Source: Chitinimonas arctica
Lineage (GTDB): Bacteria; Pseudomonadota; Gammaproteobacteria; Burkholderiales; Chitinimonadaceae
Reading direction: 5' to 3'
DNA length: 64,000 nucleotides
Assembly (NCBI RefSeq): GCF_007431345.1
Contig: NZ_CP041730.1
Span: 2,170,001-2,234,000 of the forward strand
This document shows positions 18,790-27,403 of this stretch, piece after piece (the stretch's first letter is position 1; the number at the start of each line of letters is the position of its first letter). A program made the translations under genes and the position numbers. The notes beneath the pieces are model-generated. The model did no database searches and was not told the DNA's origin. It was given only the letters and a program-made list of their open reading frames with translations.

Positions 18790-19515
18790 TTAAACGAAGT
18801 CGCCATAGCGCGCCTGCAGCAGCGCGGCAATCACCGGAGCAACCGTTTCGGTACGGAAGATGCGCGGCCCAAGCAGCAGGGGTGTGAAGCCGGCGCTGAT
18901 GGCGAGGGCCTCTTCATCGCTCGAGAAGCCGCCCTCGGGACCGACCAGGACCTGGACGCTGGCGGCAGTGGCCGGCAATTGCGCCAGGGAAACCGCGCCG
19001 GTGGGCGACAATAGTAGCTTGAGGTCGGCGGCCGGCGGCTTGGCCAGCCAATTGTCCAGACGCACCGGCGGCAGGATGTCCGGCACCCGGGTGCGGCCGC
19101 ATTGCTCAGCCGCCGATTCGGCCACGGCCTGCCAATGCTGCAGGCGCTTTTCCACCCGGTCGGCCGCCAGCTTGTAGCTGCAAAAGGCCGACTGGACGAC
19201 AACGATACGGCTCACCCCCAGCTCGGTGGCTTTCTGCACCGTGTAATCCATCCGTTCGGCGGCCGACAGGGCCTGTACCAGGGTGAGTACCAGCGGCGAT
19301 TCCCGCTCGATCGCATCGAACGCCTCCACCACCACCGTCACATGCCGCTTACCCATCTCCACCACCTTGGCGGCGTACTCCCCGCCTTGGCCATTGAACA
19401 GGGTCAAGGCTTCGCCCGGCTGTAGCCGCAGCACTTGCACATGGCGGGCCACCTGTTCAGGCAGATCGAATTGCTGGCCGGCCTGAAGCGGCGCATCAAG
19501 ATGAAAACGGGGCAT
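18790..19515 (-). CDS. rsmE: 16S rRNA (uracil1498-N3)-methyltransferase RsmE
   Basis: This 241-residue SPOUT-class enzyme methylates U1498 of 16S rRNA with S-adenosylmethionine. It has an N-terminal PUA-like domain starting MPRFHLD, then the knot region with the signatures GPEGGFSSDE and LGPRIFRTETVAP. An in-frame ATG three codons upstream (19524) is possible. The MPRFH start was preferred because family members usually begin this way and a GGA lies about ten bases before it. Confidence 0.93.
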   Translation of the reverse strand: MPRFHLDAPLQAGQQFDLPEQVARHVQVLRLQPGEALTLFNGQGGEYAAKVVEMGKRHVTVVVEAFDAIERESPLVLTLVQALSAAERMDYTVQKATELGVSRIVVVQSAFCSYKLAADRVEKRLQHWQAVAESAAEQCGRTRVPDILPPVRLDNWLAKPPAADLKLLLSPTGAVSLAQLPATAASVQVLVGPEGGFSSDEEALAISAGFTPLLLGPRIFRTETVAPVIAALLQARYGDFV

Positions 19516-19603
19516 AAAGGACATTCCAAAGGGCGTAATAGCCCGATTATGCCAGCCGCCCAGCGCCTATAATCAGCCGACGCCCGGATTTGGATGATGA
19601 CCC

Positions 19604-20161
19604 ATGGCAAGTCTCAGTTCTCCACGATGCAATGTCGGCCAGGACGCGGTGGATTTCGACCTCCCCGCCACCGACGGCAGCCGCTACGACCTGGCGCGCT
19701 GTCGCGGCACGAATGGCGTGTTGGTGATGTTCATCTGCAACCATTGCCCCTACGTGAAATCGATACGCGAACAACTGGCAGAGACCTGCAAGGAGCTGGA
19801 GAGCTATGGCATCGGCTGCGTCGCCATCAACTCGAATGATCCGACAGACTACCCCGAGGACGACTTCGACCATATGAAGGCCTATGCCCGGGCCTATGGC
19901 TTCGGCTTTCCCTACCTGCTGGACGAAACCCAAGCCGTTGCCCGGGCCTATGGCGCGGTCTGCACCCCCGACTTCTTCGGCTACAACAGCGACTTGAAGC
20001 TGCAGTATCGCGGCCGCTTCGATGCTTCCGGCCGGCATGTGGTGCTGGGTGCAAAGCGGGAACTGTTCGAGGCGATGAAGCAGATCGCCATGCTGGGGGA
20101 CGGCCCACCTGTGCAAACCCCTAGTCTCGGCTGCGCCATCAAGTGGCGCGAACCGAGCTAA
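19604..20161 (+). CDS. Thioredoxin-like (AhpC/TSA-related) protein
   Basis: This 185-residue thioredoxin-fold protein has the redox-type motif CNHCPYVK near residue 46, a cis-Pro region (GAVCTPDFFGYN) and an N-terminal FDLPATDG strand. It belongs to the cytoplasmic thioredoxin-like group with an NHCPYV motif; the true substrate is not established. It is divergent from rsmE and followed by the gabT regulatory region, and shares no operon with its neighbours. Confidence 0.85.
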   Translation: MASLSSPRCNVGQDAVDFDLPATDGSRYDLARCRGTNGVLVMFICNHCPYVKSIREQLAETCKELESYGIGCVAINSNDPTDYPEDDFDHMKAYARAYGFGFPYLLDETQAVARAYGAVCTPDFFGYNSDLKLQYRGRFDASGRHVVLGAKRELFEAMKQIAMLGDGPPVQTPSLGCAIKWREPS

Positions 20162-20218
20162 CCCACGAGGGGACGAGGCTTTCCATTGGAATCAAGCGCT
20201 TATGCTGCAATGCAGCGC

Positions 20219-20272
20219 GGTGAATAAAATCACCATGCGTGGTGAATTTAATCATCACTTGTGATTAAATTC
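20219..20272. promoter_or_regulatory. Palindromic operator cluster upstream of gabT
   Basis: A perfect inverted repeat, GAATTTAATCA ... TGATTAAATTC with a seven-base spacer, lies at 20244-20272. Just upstream, GGTGAATAAAATCACC at 20219-20234 is a second, shorter palindrome with GGTGA/TCACC ends. The start of the first repeat (GGTGAATTTAATCATCAC) has the same ends. AT-rich palindromes 35-90 bases before gabT in a GC-rich genome point to a dimeric regulator; none is encoded nearby. Confidence 0.6.
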
Positions 20273-20306
20273 GGCCCACGCAACCCGCATCTACAAGGAT
20301 TCCACC

Positions 20307-21575
20307 ATGTCCAAGAACGCCGATCTCCATGCCCGTCGCCTGGCCGCCACACCGCGCGGCGTGGGGGTGCTGGGAGACTTTTTTGCCGAGCGCGCCGAGA
20401 ATTCCCATGTGTGGGATATCGAAGGCCGCCGCTTTATCGATTTCGCCGCCGGCATCGCCGTGCTCAATACCGGCCACCGCCATCCCAAGCTGATCGCCGC
20501 AGTGAAGTCGCAGCTGGATGCATTCACCCACACCTGCTACCAGGTCGTGCCCTATGAGGGCTACGTGCGGTTGGCCGAGAAGCTGAACGAGATCGTGCCG
20601 ATCGCCGGCGCCAAGAAGACCGCCTTCTTCTCCACCGGTGCCGAAGCGGTCGAAAACGCCATCAAGGTGGCCCGCGCCGCTACCGGCCGCAGTGGCGTGA
20701 TCGCCTTCTCCGGCGCCTTCCACGGCCGCACCATGATGGGCATGGCGCTGACCGGCAAGGTCAATCCCTACAAGCTCAATTTCGGCCCCATGCCGGCCGA
20801 TGTGTTCCACGCCCCCTTCCCCATTCCCATGCATGGCGTCAGCAGCGCCGACGCCATCAAGGCCCTGAACATGCTGTTCAAGGCCGATATCGATCCGAAG
20901 CGCGTGGCCGCCATCATCCTGGAACCCGTGCAAGGCGAAGGCGGATTCTATGTGGCGCCGCAGGATTTCATGGCCGAATTGCGCAAGATCTGCGACGAGC
21001 ACGGCATCCTGTTGATCGCCGACGAAATCCAGACCGGCTTTGCCCGTACCGGCAAAACCTTCGCCATGGAACATTTCAACGTCAAGCCGGATCTGATGAC
21101 CATGGCCAAGAGCCTGGCCGGCGGCTTCCCGCTGTCCGCGCTGACCGGTCGCGCCGAGTTGATGGATGCGCCGGCCCCCGGCGGCATGGGCGGCACCTAT
21201 GCCGGCAGCCCGCTGGCCGTCGCCGCCGCGCTGGCGGTGATCGAGGTGATCGATGAAGAAAAGCTCAACGACCGCGCGGCCCGCCTGGGCGCGGCCCTGC
21301 AGGAGAAGCTGAACAGCCTGCGCGGTACCGTGCCGCAGATCGCCGATGTACGCGGCCTCGGCTTTATGGTGGCGGTGGAGTTCAACCAGGCAGGCAGCCA
21401 GGAGCCTGATGCCGACTTCGCCAAGAAGGTGCAGACCGAAGCCCTCAAGCGCGGCCTGATCCTGCTGACCTGCGGCGTGTATTCCAATGTGATCCGTTTC
21501 CTCGCCCCCATCACCATCGACGACAACACCTTCGCCGAGGCACTCGATATTCTCGAAGCCGCCATGAAGGCCTGA
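20307..21575 (+). CDS. gabT: 4-aminobutyrate--2-oxoglutarate transaminase
   Basis: This 422-residue class III PLP aminotransferase converts GABA to succinate semialdehyde, with glutamate as the other product. It shows the N-terminal FIDFAAGIAVLNTGHRHP block, the cofactor phosphate site FFSTGAEAVENA, the Asp in LIADEIQTGFARTG and the Schiff-base Lys in MAKSLAGGFPLS. Its partner gabD follows after 42 bases. Some members act on 5-aminovalerate, so exact substrate preference is inferred from the gabD neighbour. Confidence 0.93.
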   Translation: MSKNADLHARRLAATPRGVGVLGDFFAERAENSHVWDIEGRRFIDFAAGIAVLNTGHRHPKLIAAVKSQLDAFTHTCYQVVPYEGYVRLAEKLNEIVPIAGAKKTAFFSTGAEAVENAIKVARAATGRSGVIAFSGAFHGRTMMGMALTGKVNPYKLNFGPMPADVFHAPFPIPMHGVSSADAIKALNMLFKADIDPKRVAAIILEPVQGEGGFYVAPQDFMAELRKICDEHGILLIADEIQTGFARTGKTFAMEHFNVKPDLMTMAKSLAGGFPLSALTGRAELMDAPAPGGMGGTYAGSPLAVAAALAVIEVIDEEKLNDRAARLGAALQEKLNSLRGTVPQIADVRGLGFMVAVEFNQAGSQEPDADFAKKVQTEALKRGLILLTCGVYSNVIRFLAPITIDDNTFAEALDILEAAMKA

Positions 21576-21617
21576 TCAATCGCAGGGCGGGCCTTTGCCC
21601 GCCCAGGGAGTTTCCGC

Positions 21618-23072
21618 ATGTTGAATCTAAAAGATCCCAGCCTGCTTCGGCAGCAATGCTATATCGCCGGCCAATGGCTGGACGCCGACAGCGGCGAGCG
21701 CATCGCCGTAACCAACCCGGCCACCGGTGAATTGGTCGGGCACGTACCCAAGATGGGGCGGCAGGAAACCCGGCGCGCCATCGAAGCAGCCGAGCAGGCC
21801 TGGCCTGCCTGGAAAGCCAAGACCGCCAAGGAACGTTCCACCGTCCTGCGCAAACTGTTCGATCTGATGCTGGCCAACCAGGATGACCTGGCCGCCATCC
21901 TCACCGCCGAACAAGGCAAGCCGCTGACCGAAGCCAAGGGCGAGATCGCCTATGCCGCCTCTTTCTTCGAATGGTTCGCCGAAGAAGCCAAGCGCGTCTA
22001 CGGCGAAACCATCCCCTCGCCCTGGGCCGACAAGCGGCTGTTCACGCTCAAGCAGCCGATCGGCGTCACCGCCGCGGTCACGCCGTGGAACTTCCCTTCG
22101 GCCATGATCACCCGCAAGGCAGCACCCGCCCTGGCGGCCGGTTGCCCCATGGTCATCAAGCCGGCCTCGCAGACGCCGCTGTCGGCCTTGGCCATGGCCG
22201 AGCTGGCGCACCGCGCCGGCGTGCCTGCCGGGGTATTCAGCGTGGTGACCGGTTCGGCCAAGGAAATCGGCGGCGAACTGACCGCCAACCCCATCGTACG
22301 CAAACTGTCGTTCACCGGCTCGACCGAGATCGGTCGCGAGCTGATGGCCGCCTGCGCGCCGACCATCAAGAAAATCTCCCTGGAACTGGGCGGGAATGCG
22401 CCCTTTATCGTGTTCGACGATGCCGACCTGGACGCGGCGGTGGAAGGCGCCATCGCCTCCAAATACCGCAATGCCGGCCAGACCTGTGTCTGCGCCAACC
22501 GGCTGTATGTGCAGGCCGGCGTCTATGATGCCTTCGCCGCCAAGCTGGCCGAGGCAGTGGGCAAGCTGAAGATCGGCAACGGCATGGAAGCCGGCGTCAC
22601 CCAAGGCCCCATGATCGATATCAAGGCGGTCGAGAAGGTGGAAGAACATATCGCCGACGTACTGTCCAAGGGCGGCAAGCTGCTGGTGGGCGGGAAACGG
22701 CATGCCCTGGGCCACAGCTTCTTCGAACCGACCATCGTGACCGGCGTCACCCGCGAGATGAAGGTGGCACGCGAGGAGACCTTCGGTCCCTTGGCACCGC
22801 TATTCAAGTTCGAAACCGAGCAGGAAGTGATAGAGCGGGCCAACGACACGGAATTCGGCCTGGCCGCCTATTTCTACGCCAAGGATATGGGCCGGATCTG
22901 GCGCGTATCGGAAGCGCTGGAATATGGCATGGTGGGTGCCAATGCCGGCCTGATCTCGACCGAAGTCGCGCCCTTCGGCGGCGTCAAGCAATCCGGCCTG
23001 GGCCGCGAGGGATCGCGCCACGGCATCGAAGACTATCTGGAAGTCAAATATCTCTGCCTTGCAGGAATCTGA
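21618..23072 (+). CDS. gabD: Succinate-semialdehyde dehydrogenase (NADP+)
   Basis: This 484-residue aldehyde dehydrogenase oxidises succinate semialdehyde to succinate, completing GABA breakdown into the TCA cycle. The active-site Glu is in LELGGNAPFIVF and the catalytic Cys in NAGQTCVCANR. The substrate and cofactor block TPWNFPSAMITRKAAPALAA and the C-terminal GGVKQSGLGREGSRHGIEDY match GabD closely. A ribosome-binding GGGAG stands before the ATG. It is co-transcribed with gabT and closed by a terminator. Confidence 0.94.
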   Translation: MLNLKDPSLLRQQCYIAGQWLDADSGERIAVTNPATGELVGHVPKMGRQETRRAIEAAEQAWPAWKAKTAKERSTVLRKLFDLMLANQDDLAAILTAEQGKPLTEAKGEIAYAASFFEWFAEEAKRVYGETIPSPWADKRLFTLKQPIGVTAAVTPWNFPSAMITRKAAPALAAGCPMVIKPASQTPLSALAMAELAHRAGVPAGVFSVVTGSAKEIGGELTANPIVRKLSFTGSTEIGRELMAACAPTIKKISLELGGNAPFIVFDDADLDAAVEGAIASKYRNAGQTCVCANRLYVQAGVYDAFAAKLAEAVGKLKIGNGMEAGVTQGPMIDIKAVEKVEEHIADVLSKGGKLLVGGKRHALGHSFFEPTIVTGVTREMKVAREETFGPLAPLFKFETEQEVIERANDTEFGLAAYFYAKDMGRIWRVSEALEYGMVGANAGLISTEVAPFGGVKQSGLGREGSRHGIEDYLEVKYLCLAGI

Positions 23073-23135
23073 AAACGATCCTAGGCTTGGTACAAGCGCA
23101 CAAGATCGGGTGTGCGCATGACTTCCTCCTCCTCA

Positions 23136-23171
23136 TCCCGCTATTGGCTATTGGCCGGCGGGATTTTTTTT
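23136..23171 (+). terminator. Intrinsic terminator of gabTD
   Basis: Arms TCCCGC and GCGGGA are separated by 16 bases and followed directly by eight T. Confidence 0.7.
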
Positions 23172-23203
23172 GCCCTTATCCCGGCAGGGACCGGGATAAG
23201 GGC
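23172..23203. repeat. Perfect inverted repeat after the gabD terminator
   Basis: GCCCTTATCCCGG and its complement surround six bases, ending 15 bases before the stop of the minus-strand sugar transferase gene. For that gene the hairpin would be followed by A residues, not T, so it is not a classical terminator for it. Confidence 0.5.
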
Positions 23204-23218
23204 AAGAGAGGGCTCGGA

Positions 23219-24640
23219 TCAGTAGGCGGCCTTGTCATTGGCCAGTACCAGCACGGTGCGGGCGATGATCTGCAGATCGAAACGCAGCGACCAGTTACGC
23301 AGGTAGTCCAGATCGAAATCGATCCGCGCCTGCATCTTCTCCAAGGTTTCGGTCTCGCCACGGAAACCATTGATCTGGGCCCAGCCGGTAATGCCGGGCT
23401 TGACCTTGTGGCGGATCATGTAACCCTTGATCAGCTTGCGATACAGCTCGTTATGGGCCACCGCATGCGGGCGGGGTCCGACGATGCTCATGCGCCCTTG
23501 CAGCACATTGATGAATTGGGGCAGTTCATCCAGCGAGGACTTTCGCAGGAATCCGCCCAGGCGCGTAATGCGGCTATCGTTGCGGCTGGCCTGCTTGACC
23601 GAGTCGCCGTCCTCGCTGACCTTCATGGAGCGGAACTTGTAGACGACGATCTCTTCGCCATCCAAGCCATAGCGCCGCTGCTTGAAGATCACGCTGCCCG
23701 GCGAATCGAGCTTTACCGCGATGGCGATGATCAGCAGGATGGGCGAGATCAGGATCAGGATCAACAGCGACAGCAGGATATCGCTGAGCCGCTTGATCAA
23801 GCCGTTGCCGCCCTTGAACGGGGTCTCGCAAACCGAGATGACCGTCATGCCGCAAACCGCCGCGGCACGGCTCTGGATCAGGTCGGTAATAAACATATCC
23901 GGCACGAAGTAGATCGAAGCCGTGGTGTCCTTCAAATCGTCCAATACCTGCAGGATGCGCGGCTGCGATGCCATCGGCAGCGACAGGTAGATGAATTGGG
24001 TCCGGTTTTCCTTGACGAAGGCCGACAGCTCGCTGAGCTTGCCCAGCAAGGCCAGGTCGGTCGGTGCATCCAGCCGCTGTTGGCAGCGATCGTCGAAAAA
24101 GCCGACCAGTTCGATACTGGCATGCTGGCTTTCGCGTATCCGCCGGGCCAGCGCAACGCCCTGCTCATTCATGCCGACGATGATGGCGCGCTTCGGCGGC
24201 CCTTGCAGCTTGGCGATATGCGGCGCCAGCAGGCGCAAGGTCAGTTGTGCGCCTATCTGGCTCAGCGGCGCCACCCACAGCCAGGCGATGATGGCCTCGC
24301 TGGGGTATTCATGGAAATAACGGGTGGCAAAGCCCAGCAGCAGCAGCAAGGAGGCCGTCCAGATCCAGCTGCCGAGCACATCGGTGATCAGCTTGAACAA
24401 GGAGACGGGCGGCTGGGTCGAGCCGGGGAAAGTAATCGAAAAGACAATGATGGAGAGGACCAGGTAGCGTGAATGCAGCTCCCCCTCGATCAGGAAAGCC
24501 ACCACCCAGAGCGACAGGATCAGGACGATGGACTCGGTGGCGCTGCTGATCATGCCCAGCAGGCTGCCGCTATCCGGCGGGGTATAGCGCCGCAAGGTAG
24601 AGAACAGGGTCGATTGGCGCGCGGTATTAGCTTCCGACAT
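23219..24640 (-). CDS. Undecaprenyl-phosphate sugar phosphotransferase (priming enzyme of the exopolysaccharide)
   Basis: This 473-residue membrane enzyme transfers a sugar phosphate, probably glucose-1-phosphate, to undecaprenyl phosphate to start each repeat unit. It has four hydrophobic segments in the first ~150 residues, then a nucleotide-binding-like domain (RAIIVGMNEQGVALARRI). Another hydrophobic segment (LLSLLILILISPILLIIAIA) leads into the C-terminal bacterial sugar transferase domain with FKQRRYGLDGEE, VYKFRSM, DELPQFINVLQGRMS and VGPRPHA. Start at MSEANTARQ (24640), overlapping epsA by 14 bases; longer readings run into the epsA coding region. It corresponds to the priming gene of methanolan-type eps clusters. 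Confidence 0.9.
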   Translation of the reverse strand: MSEANTARQSTLFSTLRRYTPPDSGSLLGMISSATESIVLILSLWVVAFLIEGELHSRYLVLSIIVFSITFPGSTQPPVSLFKLITDVLGSWIWTASLLLLLGFATRYFHEYPSEAIIAWLWVAPLSQIGAQLTLRLLAPHIAKLQGPPKRAIIVGMNEQGVALARRIRESQHASIELVGFFDDRCQQRLDAPTDLALLGKLSELSAFVKENRTQFIYLSLPMASQPRILQVLDDLKDTTASIYFVPDMFITDLIQSRAAAVCGMTVISVCETPFKGGNGLIKRLSDILLSLLILILISPILLIIAIAVKLDSPGSVIFKQRRYGLDGEEIVVYKFRSMKVSEDGDSVKQASRNDSRITRLGGFLRKSSLDELPQFINVLQGRMSIVGPRPHAVAHNELYRKLIKGYMIRHKVKPGITGWAQINGFRGETETLEKMQARIDFDLDYLRNWSLRFDLQIIARTVLVLANDKAAY

Positions 24641-25421
24641 TGAGTATCTTGTTTTCGAGCTTGGCAACGGCTTGTGTTCGGTTGAATACATCGAGTTTCT
24701 TGAATATACGTTGCATATGGTTTTTGACAGTGAAGGTGCTTATATCCAGTATGCTGGCAATCTCTGGATTGGTCTTGCCTTGCCGGACCCAGATCATAAT
24801 CTCGGCTTCCCGGCTGCTCAGACCAAACTCTTCATCGGCTTGGTTGACCTGCGTCTGTTGCGTACTGCGAATCTGCCGCGGCAAATGTTCTACACGGCGA
24901 AGCGCGGTGTCAATATACGGCAATAATACTTCCATTGTGCTGCGCGCCGAATTATCCAGCTCGCCATTCGAGCTGAAAATCACATAAAGACAATCGTGCC
25001 GGCCCCGCTCGTCCGAGATGCCATGCACCAGGGAAGAGCGCATGCCTTGCAATGCTGATCCCAGTTCGCACTGTAAATCAGCATTTTCCAATATAAAACC
25101 AGTCTCATTTACGCCCAGCGCATACGGCACCTTGCCCAATTGATTCCAGCGGTCGAATAAGCCCAGCAGCAAAGGCGCCAAAGCCTCGGAGCTGGAATGG
25201 GTGGTCCGCACGCCGGGCAAGGCGGAAACGATATCATGGTCTATCACGCCATTATGAAAATCACCCCAGGCCGCAACCAGGATTTCATGGGGCAGATAGC
25301 GCTGAATATCGCCCTGCAGCCACTGCAGCAGATCAAAATGACGGCGAACACGGATCACCTCTTGGATCAGTTTGGAGTAACGTCCAAGATCTTCTGAAGA
25401 GAGCGAGTACAGAAAATTCAT
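24627..25421 (-). CDS. epsA: LuxR-family regulator EpsA (XrtB/PEP-CTERM-associated)
   Basis: This protein of about 264 residues has a C-terminal LuxR/NarL-type helix-turn-helix (LSSREAEIMIWVRQGKTNPE, then KNHMQRIFKKLDV). Its N-terminal ~190-residue sensor-like region resembles the EpsA regulators found beside exosortase B exopolysaccharide loci. The start at MNFLYSLSSEDL (25421) fits that family's length. An ATG at 25616 would add 65 residues of low-complexity, cysteine-rich sequence. It overlaps the priming transferase gene, so regulator and first enzyme are coupled. It is the likely binder of the dyad at 28828, 50184 and 50884 (inference). No receiver domain is visible. Confidence 0.8.
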   Translation of the reverse strand: MNFLYSLSSEDLGRYSKLIQEVIRVRRHFDLLQWLQGDIQRYLPHEILVAAWGDFHNGVIDHDIVSALPGVRTTHSSSEALAPLLLGLFDRWNQLGKVPYALGVNETGFILENADLQCELGSALQGMRSSLVHGISDERGRHDCLYVIFSSNGELDNSARSTMEVLLPYIDTALRRVEHLPRQIRSTQQTQVNQADEEFGLSSREAEIMIWVRQGKTNPEIASILDISTFTVKNHMQRIFKKLDVFNRTQAVAKLENKILNVGS

Positions 25422-25936
25422 GCTCTGTGAATCCAATATTGTTGTGAATATAAAAGCAGGACTGTGAAGAAGCCGCGAATACCATTCAACAACGGTCATT
25501 TGTGGGTTGGAAAGGTGTGAACTCTGAACAGCGCAACCTGAACAGCAGCTGAAGCGATGCATATCGCCACGTTCATCGGTACCGCGCGAGCTCGCCTCGC
25601 CACCCGTTTGCCTCAACGCACCCGGTTTTGCCGGGCACCATAATCGGCCGCAAAGTGTATATCGATTTCGCTGGACTCATCATCCTCAAAGTTGATGATT
25701 CAATGGTAATTTTGAACATGCCGGACTGAGCCCGGCCGTCCAGGCCATGGCCGAGGCGCATCTGCAATGTACATGAGCGGGTAGCGGCATTGCGGGCAGG
25801 AGGCTGCAAAAGGCAGCCGCCAGGATGTTTGCGCCACACTCGCGGGCGAACCCGCAACACTGGCCTGCGTAATCACCCTCCACGCACAAGTTAACCACCC
25901 GTCATGACAGGCTGGTGACACGCTAGCCGGCTGAGT
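25422..25936. other. 515-base gap between epsA and the TIGR03790 gene
   Basis: This is the leader and promoter region of epsA, with the end of the TIGR03790 transcript. Short minus-strand frames exist but show no coherent protein character. Only a small GC-rich imperfect hairpin near 25730 is visible. I see no convincing promoter, RNA or gene. Confidence 0.4.
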
Positions 25937-27172
25937 TCACCACAGCAGGCGTAGATAGTTGTCGCCCAATCCCGGCGCGGAGAAGCGCAGCAGATTCGCG
26001 CCCCGGCGGATGGGCTGGCGTTTCGGCAGGGCCTTGAACGGGCCCATGGGCGAGTTGGATTGCTCCATGCGCAACCAGCGGTCGCGGCCCGAGTAGATCC
26101 GCAGTTCGAATTGGTCGGGCTGGACTTCGGTCACGCTGGGGGCAAAGGGCTGCGCCAGGGGCTCCCCGACGAACACCCCCTCGCCAGGCCATTGCACGCT
26201 TTTCCAATACGCCTCGATCGCGCTGGCGCCATTGGCATAGTGATACATCGCGACCGCCGGCAAAGGGAACTTCTGCGGGTGGCTGCACGGTTCGAGCACG
26301 GTACCGTAACTGGCCGTGGCGCCCGCTTCCAGCCAACGCAGAATGCTCATCTGGCTGGAGTCGGTCAGCTGTCCGCCGAAGGAAGTCAGGTGATCGGCCA
26401 GGGCGCCCGGCAGGAATGCCAGCGCGTTCAAATCCGGCACCTGCGCCAAACCGGTGAAATAGAACATCACATCGCGTCGCTCGCCCAGGCTGCTGCCCTT
26501 CTGCAGCTCGATATCGAATACGCCGCCCAGCTGTTTTGCGGTTTGACCGAACATTAATGCGCGTACATTGCGGGCCCGGTCCGGCGTGCTGAGCAGATAG
26601 GCGCGGCCGGCCGGAAAGCGCTGGTCGGCGGCCACGCCGCGATCTATCAGCGCCTTTACCTGCTCGAAGCCGGTGCCGGCCAGCATCATTGCCGGCCGCA
26701 GCCGGTGGTCCGTGGCGGGTGCGGTGCTGTCCGAGTTGAAATAGGGGCTGGCCTTGGTGGGACCGCATTTCGCCGAGCAATAGCTTTCGTCCAGCCCCAG
26801 GGCAAGCGCCGAGGTAATCGACATGCACCCGGCCCGGTAGGGCTTGGTCCAGCTCACGGCATAAGCCTGCACATGATCCGGCGTCGCCGCATCGATCTCG
26901 GCCTTGATCCTGGCGAACTCTTCCTTGCCCAGCGCGCTCCGGCCGGGCGGAAACTTGACGTGGATCACGTTCGCGGCCGGAATGCGGCGGGCCTTCTGGT
27001 AGTACTCGCCCACCTCGCGCGACTGGGGATCGTCATCGTTGATGATCAGCGCCAGATCCTTGGGACCGAGTGCGGTGGGCGGCAGCAGGATATGGGTGCT
27101 GGAAGCCATGGCGGCGGTGCCAAGACCGGCTGCGGCGGCGATGCTCAGGATAAATCGGCTGAGGAGTTTCAA
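25937..27172 (-). CDS. TIGR03790 family exported protein (exosortase-associated)
   Basis: This 411-residue protein has a signal peptide (hydrophobic core ILSIAAAAGLGTAAMA) and the family pattern LALIINDDDPQSREVGEYYQ near the N-terminus, then HVQAYAVSWTKPYR and FYFTGLAQVP. TIGR03790 is uncharacterised, but by the family description it occurs mainly in genomes that carry an exosortase, and one is encoded 6 kb away here. It is divergent from epsL across a 231-base gap. The role is unknown; its placement inside the eps/xrtB locus suggests a part in the sorted-protein or polysaccharide system. Confidence 0.8.
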   Translation of the reverse strand: MKLLSRFILSIAAAAGLGTAAMASSTHILLPPTALGPKDLALIINDDDPQSREVGEYYQKARRIPAANVIHVKFPPGRSALGKEEFARIKAEIDAATPDHVQAYAVSWTKPYRAGCMSITSALALGLDESYCSAKCGPTKASPYFNSDSTAPATDHRLRPAMMLAGTGFEQVKALIDRGVAADQRFPAGRAYLLSTPDRARNVRALMFGQTAKQLGGVFDIELQKGSSLGERRDVMFYFTGLAQVPDLNALAFLPGALADHLTSFGGQLTDSSQMSILRWLEAGATASYGTVLEPCSHPQKFPLPAVAMYHYANGASAIEAYWKSVQWPGEGVFVGEPLAQPFAPSVTEVQPDQFELRIYSGRDRWLRMEQSNSPMGPFKALPKRQPIRRGANLLRFSAPGLGDNYLRLLW

Positions 27173-27403
27173 GCGGGATCCCTTGGTCGGATCGGAAGGT
27201 TGGAGAGGGATGATACTCGCCCGGCGAGCGGCGGGTCTGGCCCCTGCGTTCCGGAATATCGTATTTATGCCATATGCAAAATTCTTGCCGAAGGCGGCCC
27301 CTCGCCTGCAAACTATGCTCGAATCCCGTACCGCATGCCATCACGGCGGTACCGACCTGCTTGCTGGCAGGTAGTCAACATCGAAGGTACCGGTTTGAAA
27401 GAA

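Noticed and set aside
26705..27400. N-terminal extension of the epsL frame upstream of 27395
   Set aside because: It covers the 5' half of the TIGR03790 gene in antisense; the signal peptide starts only at 27404.
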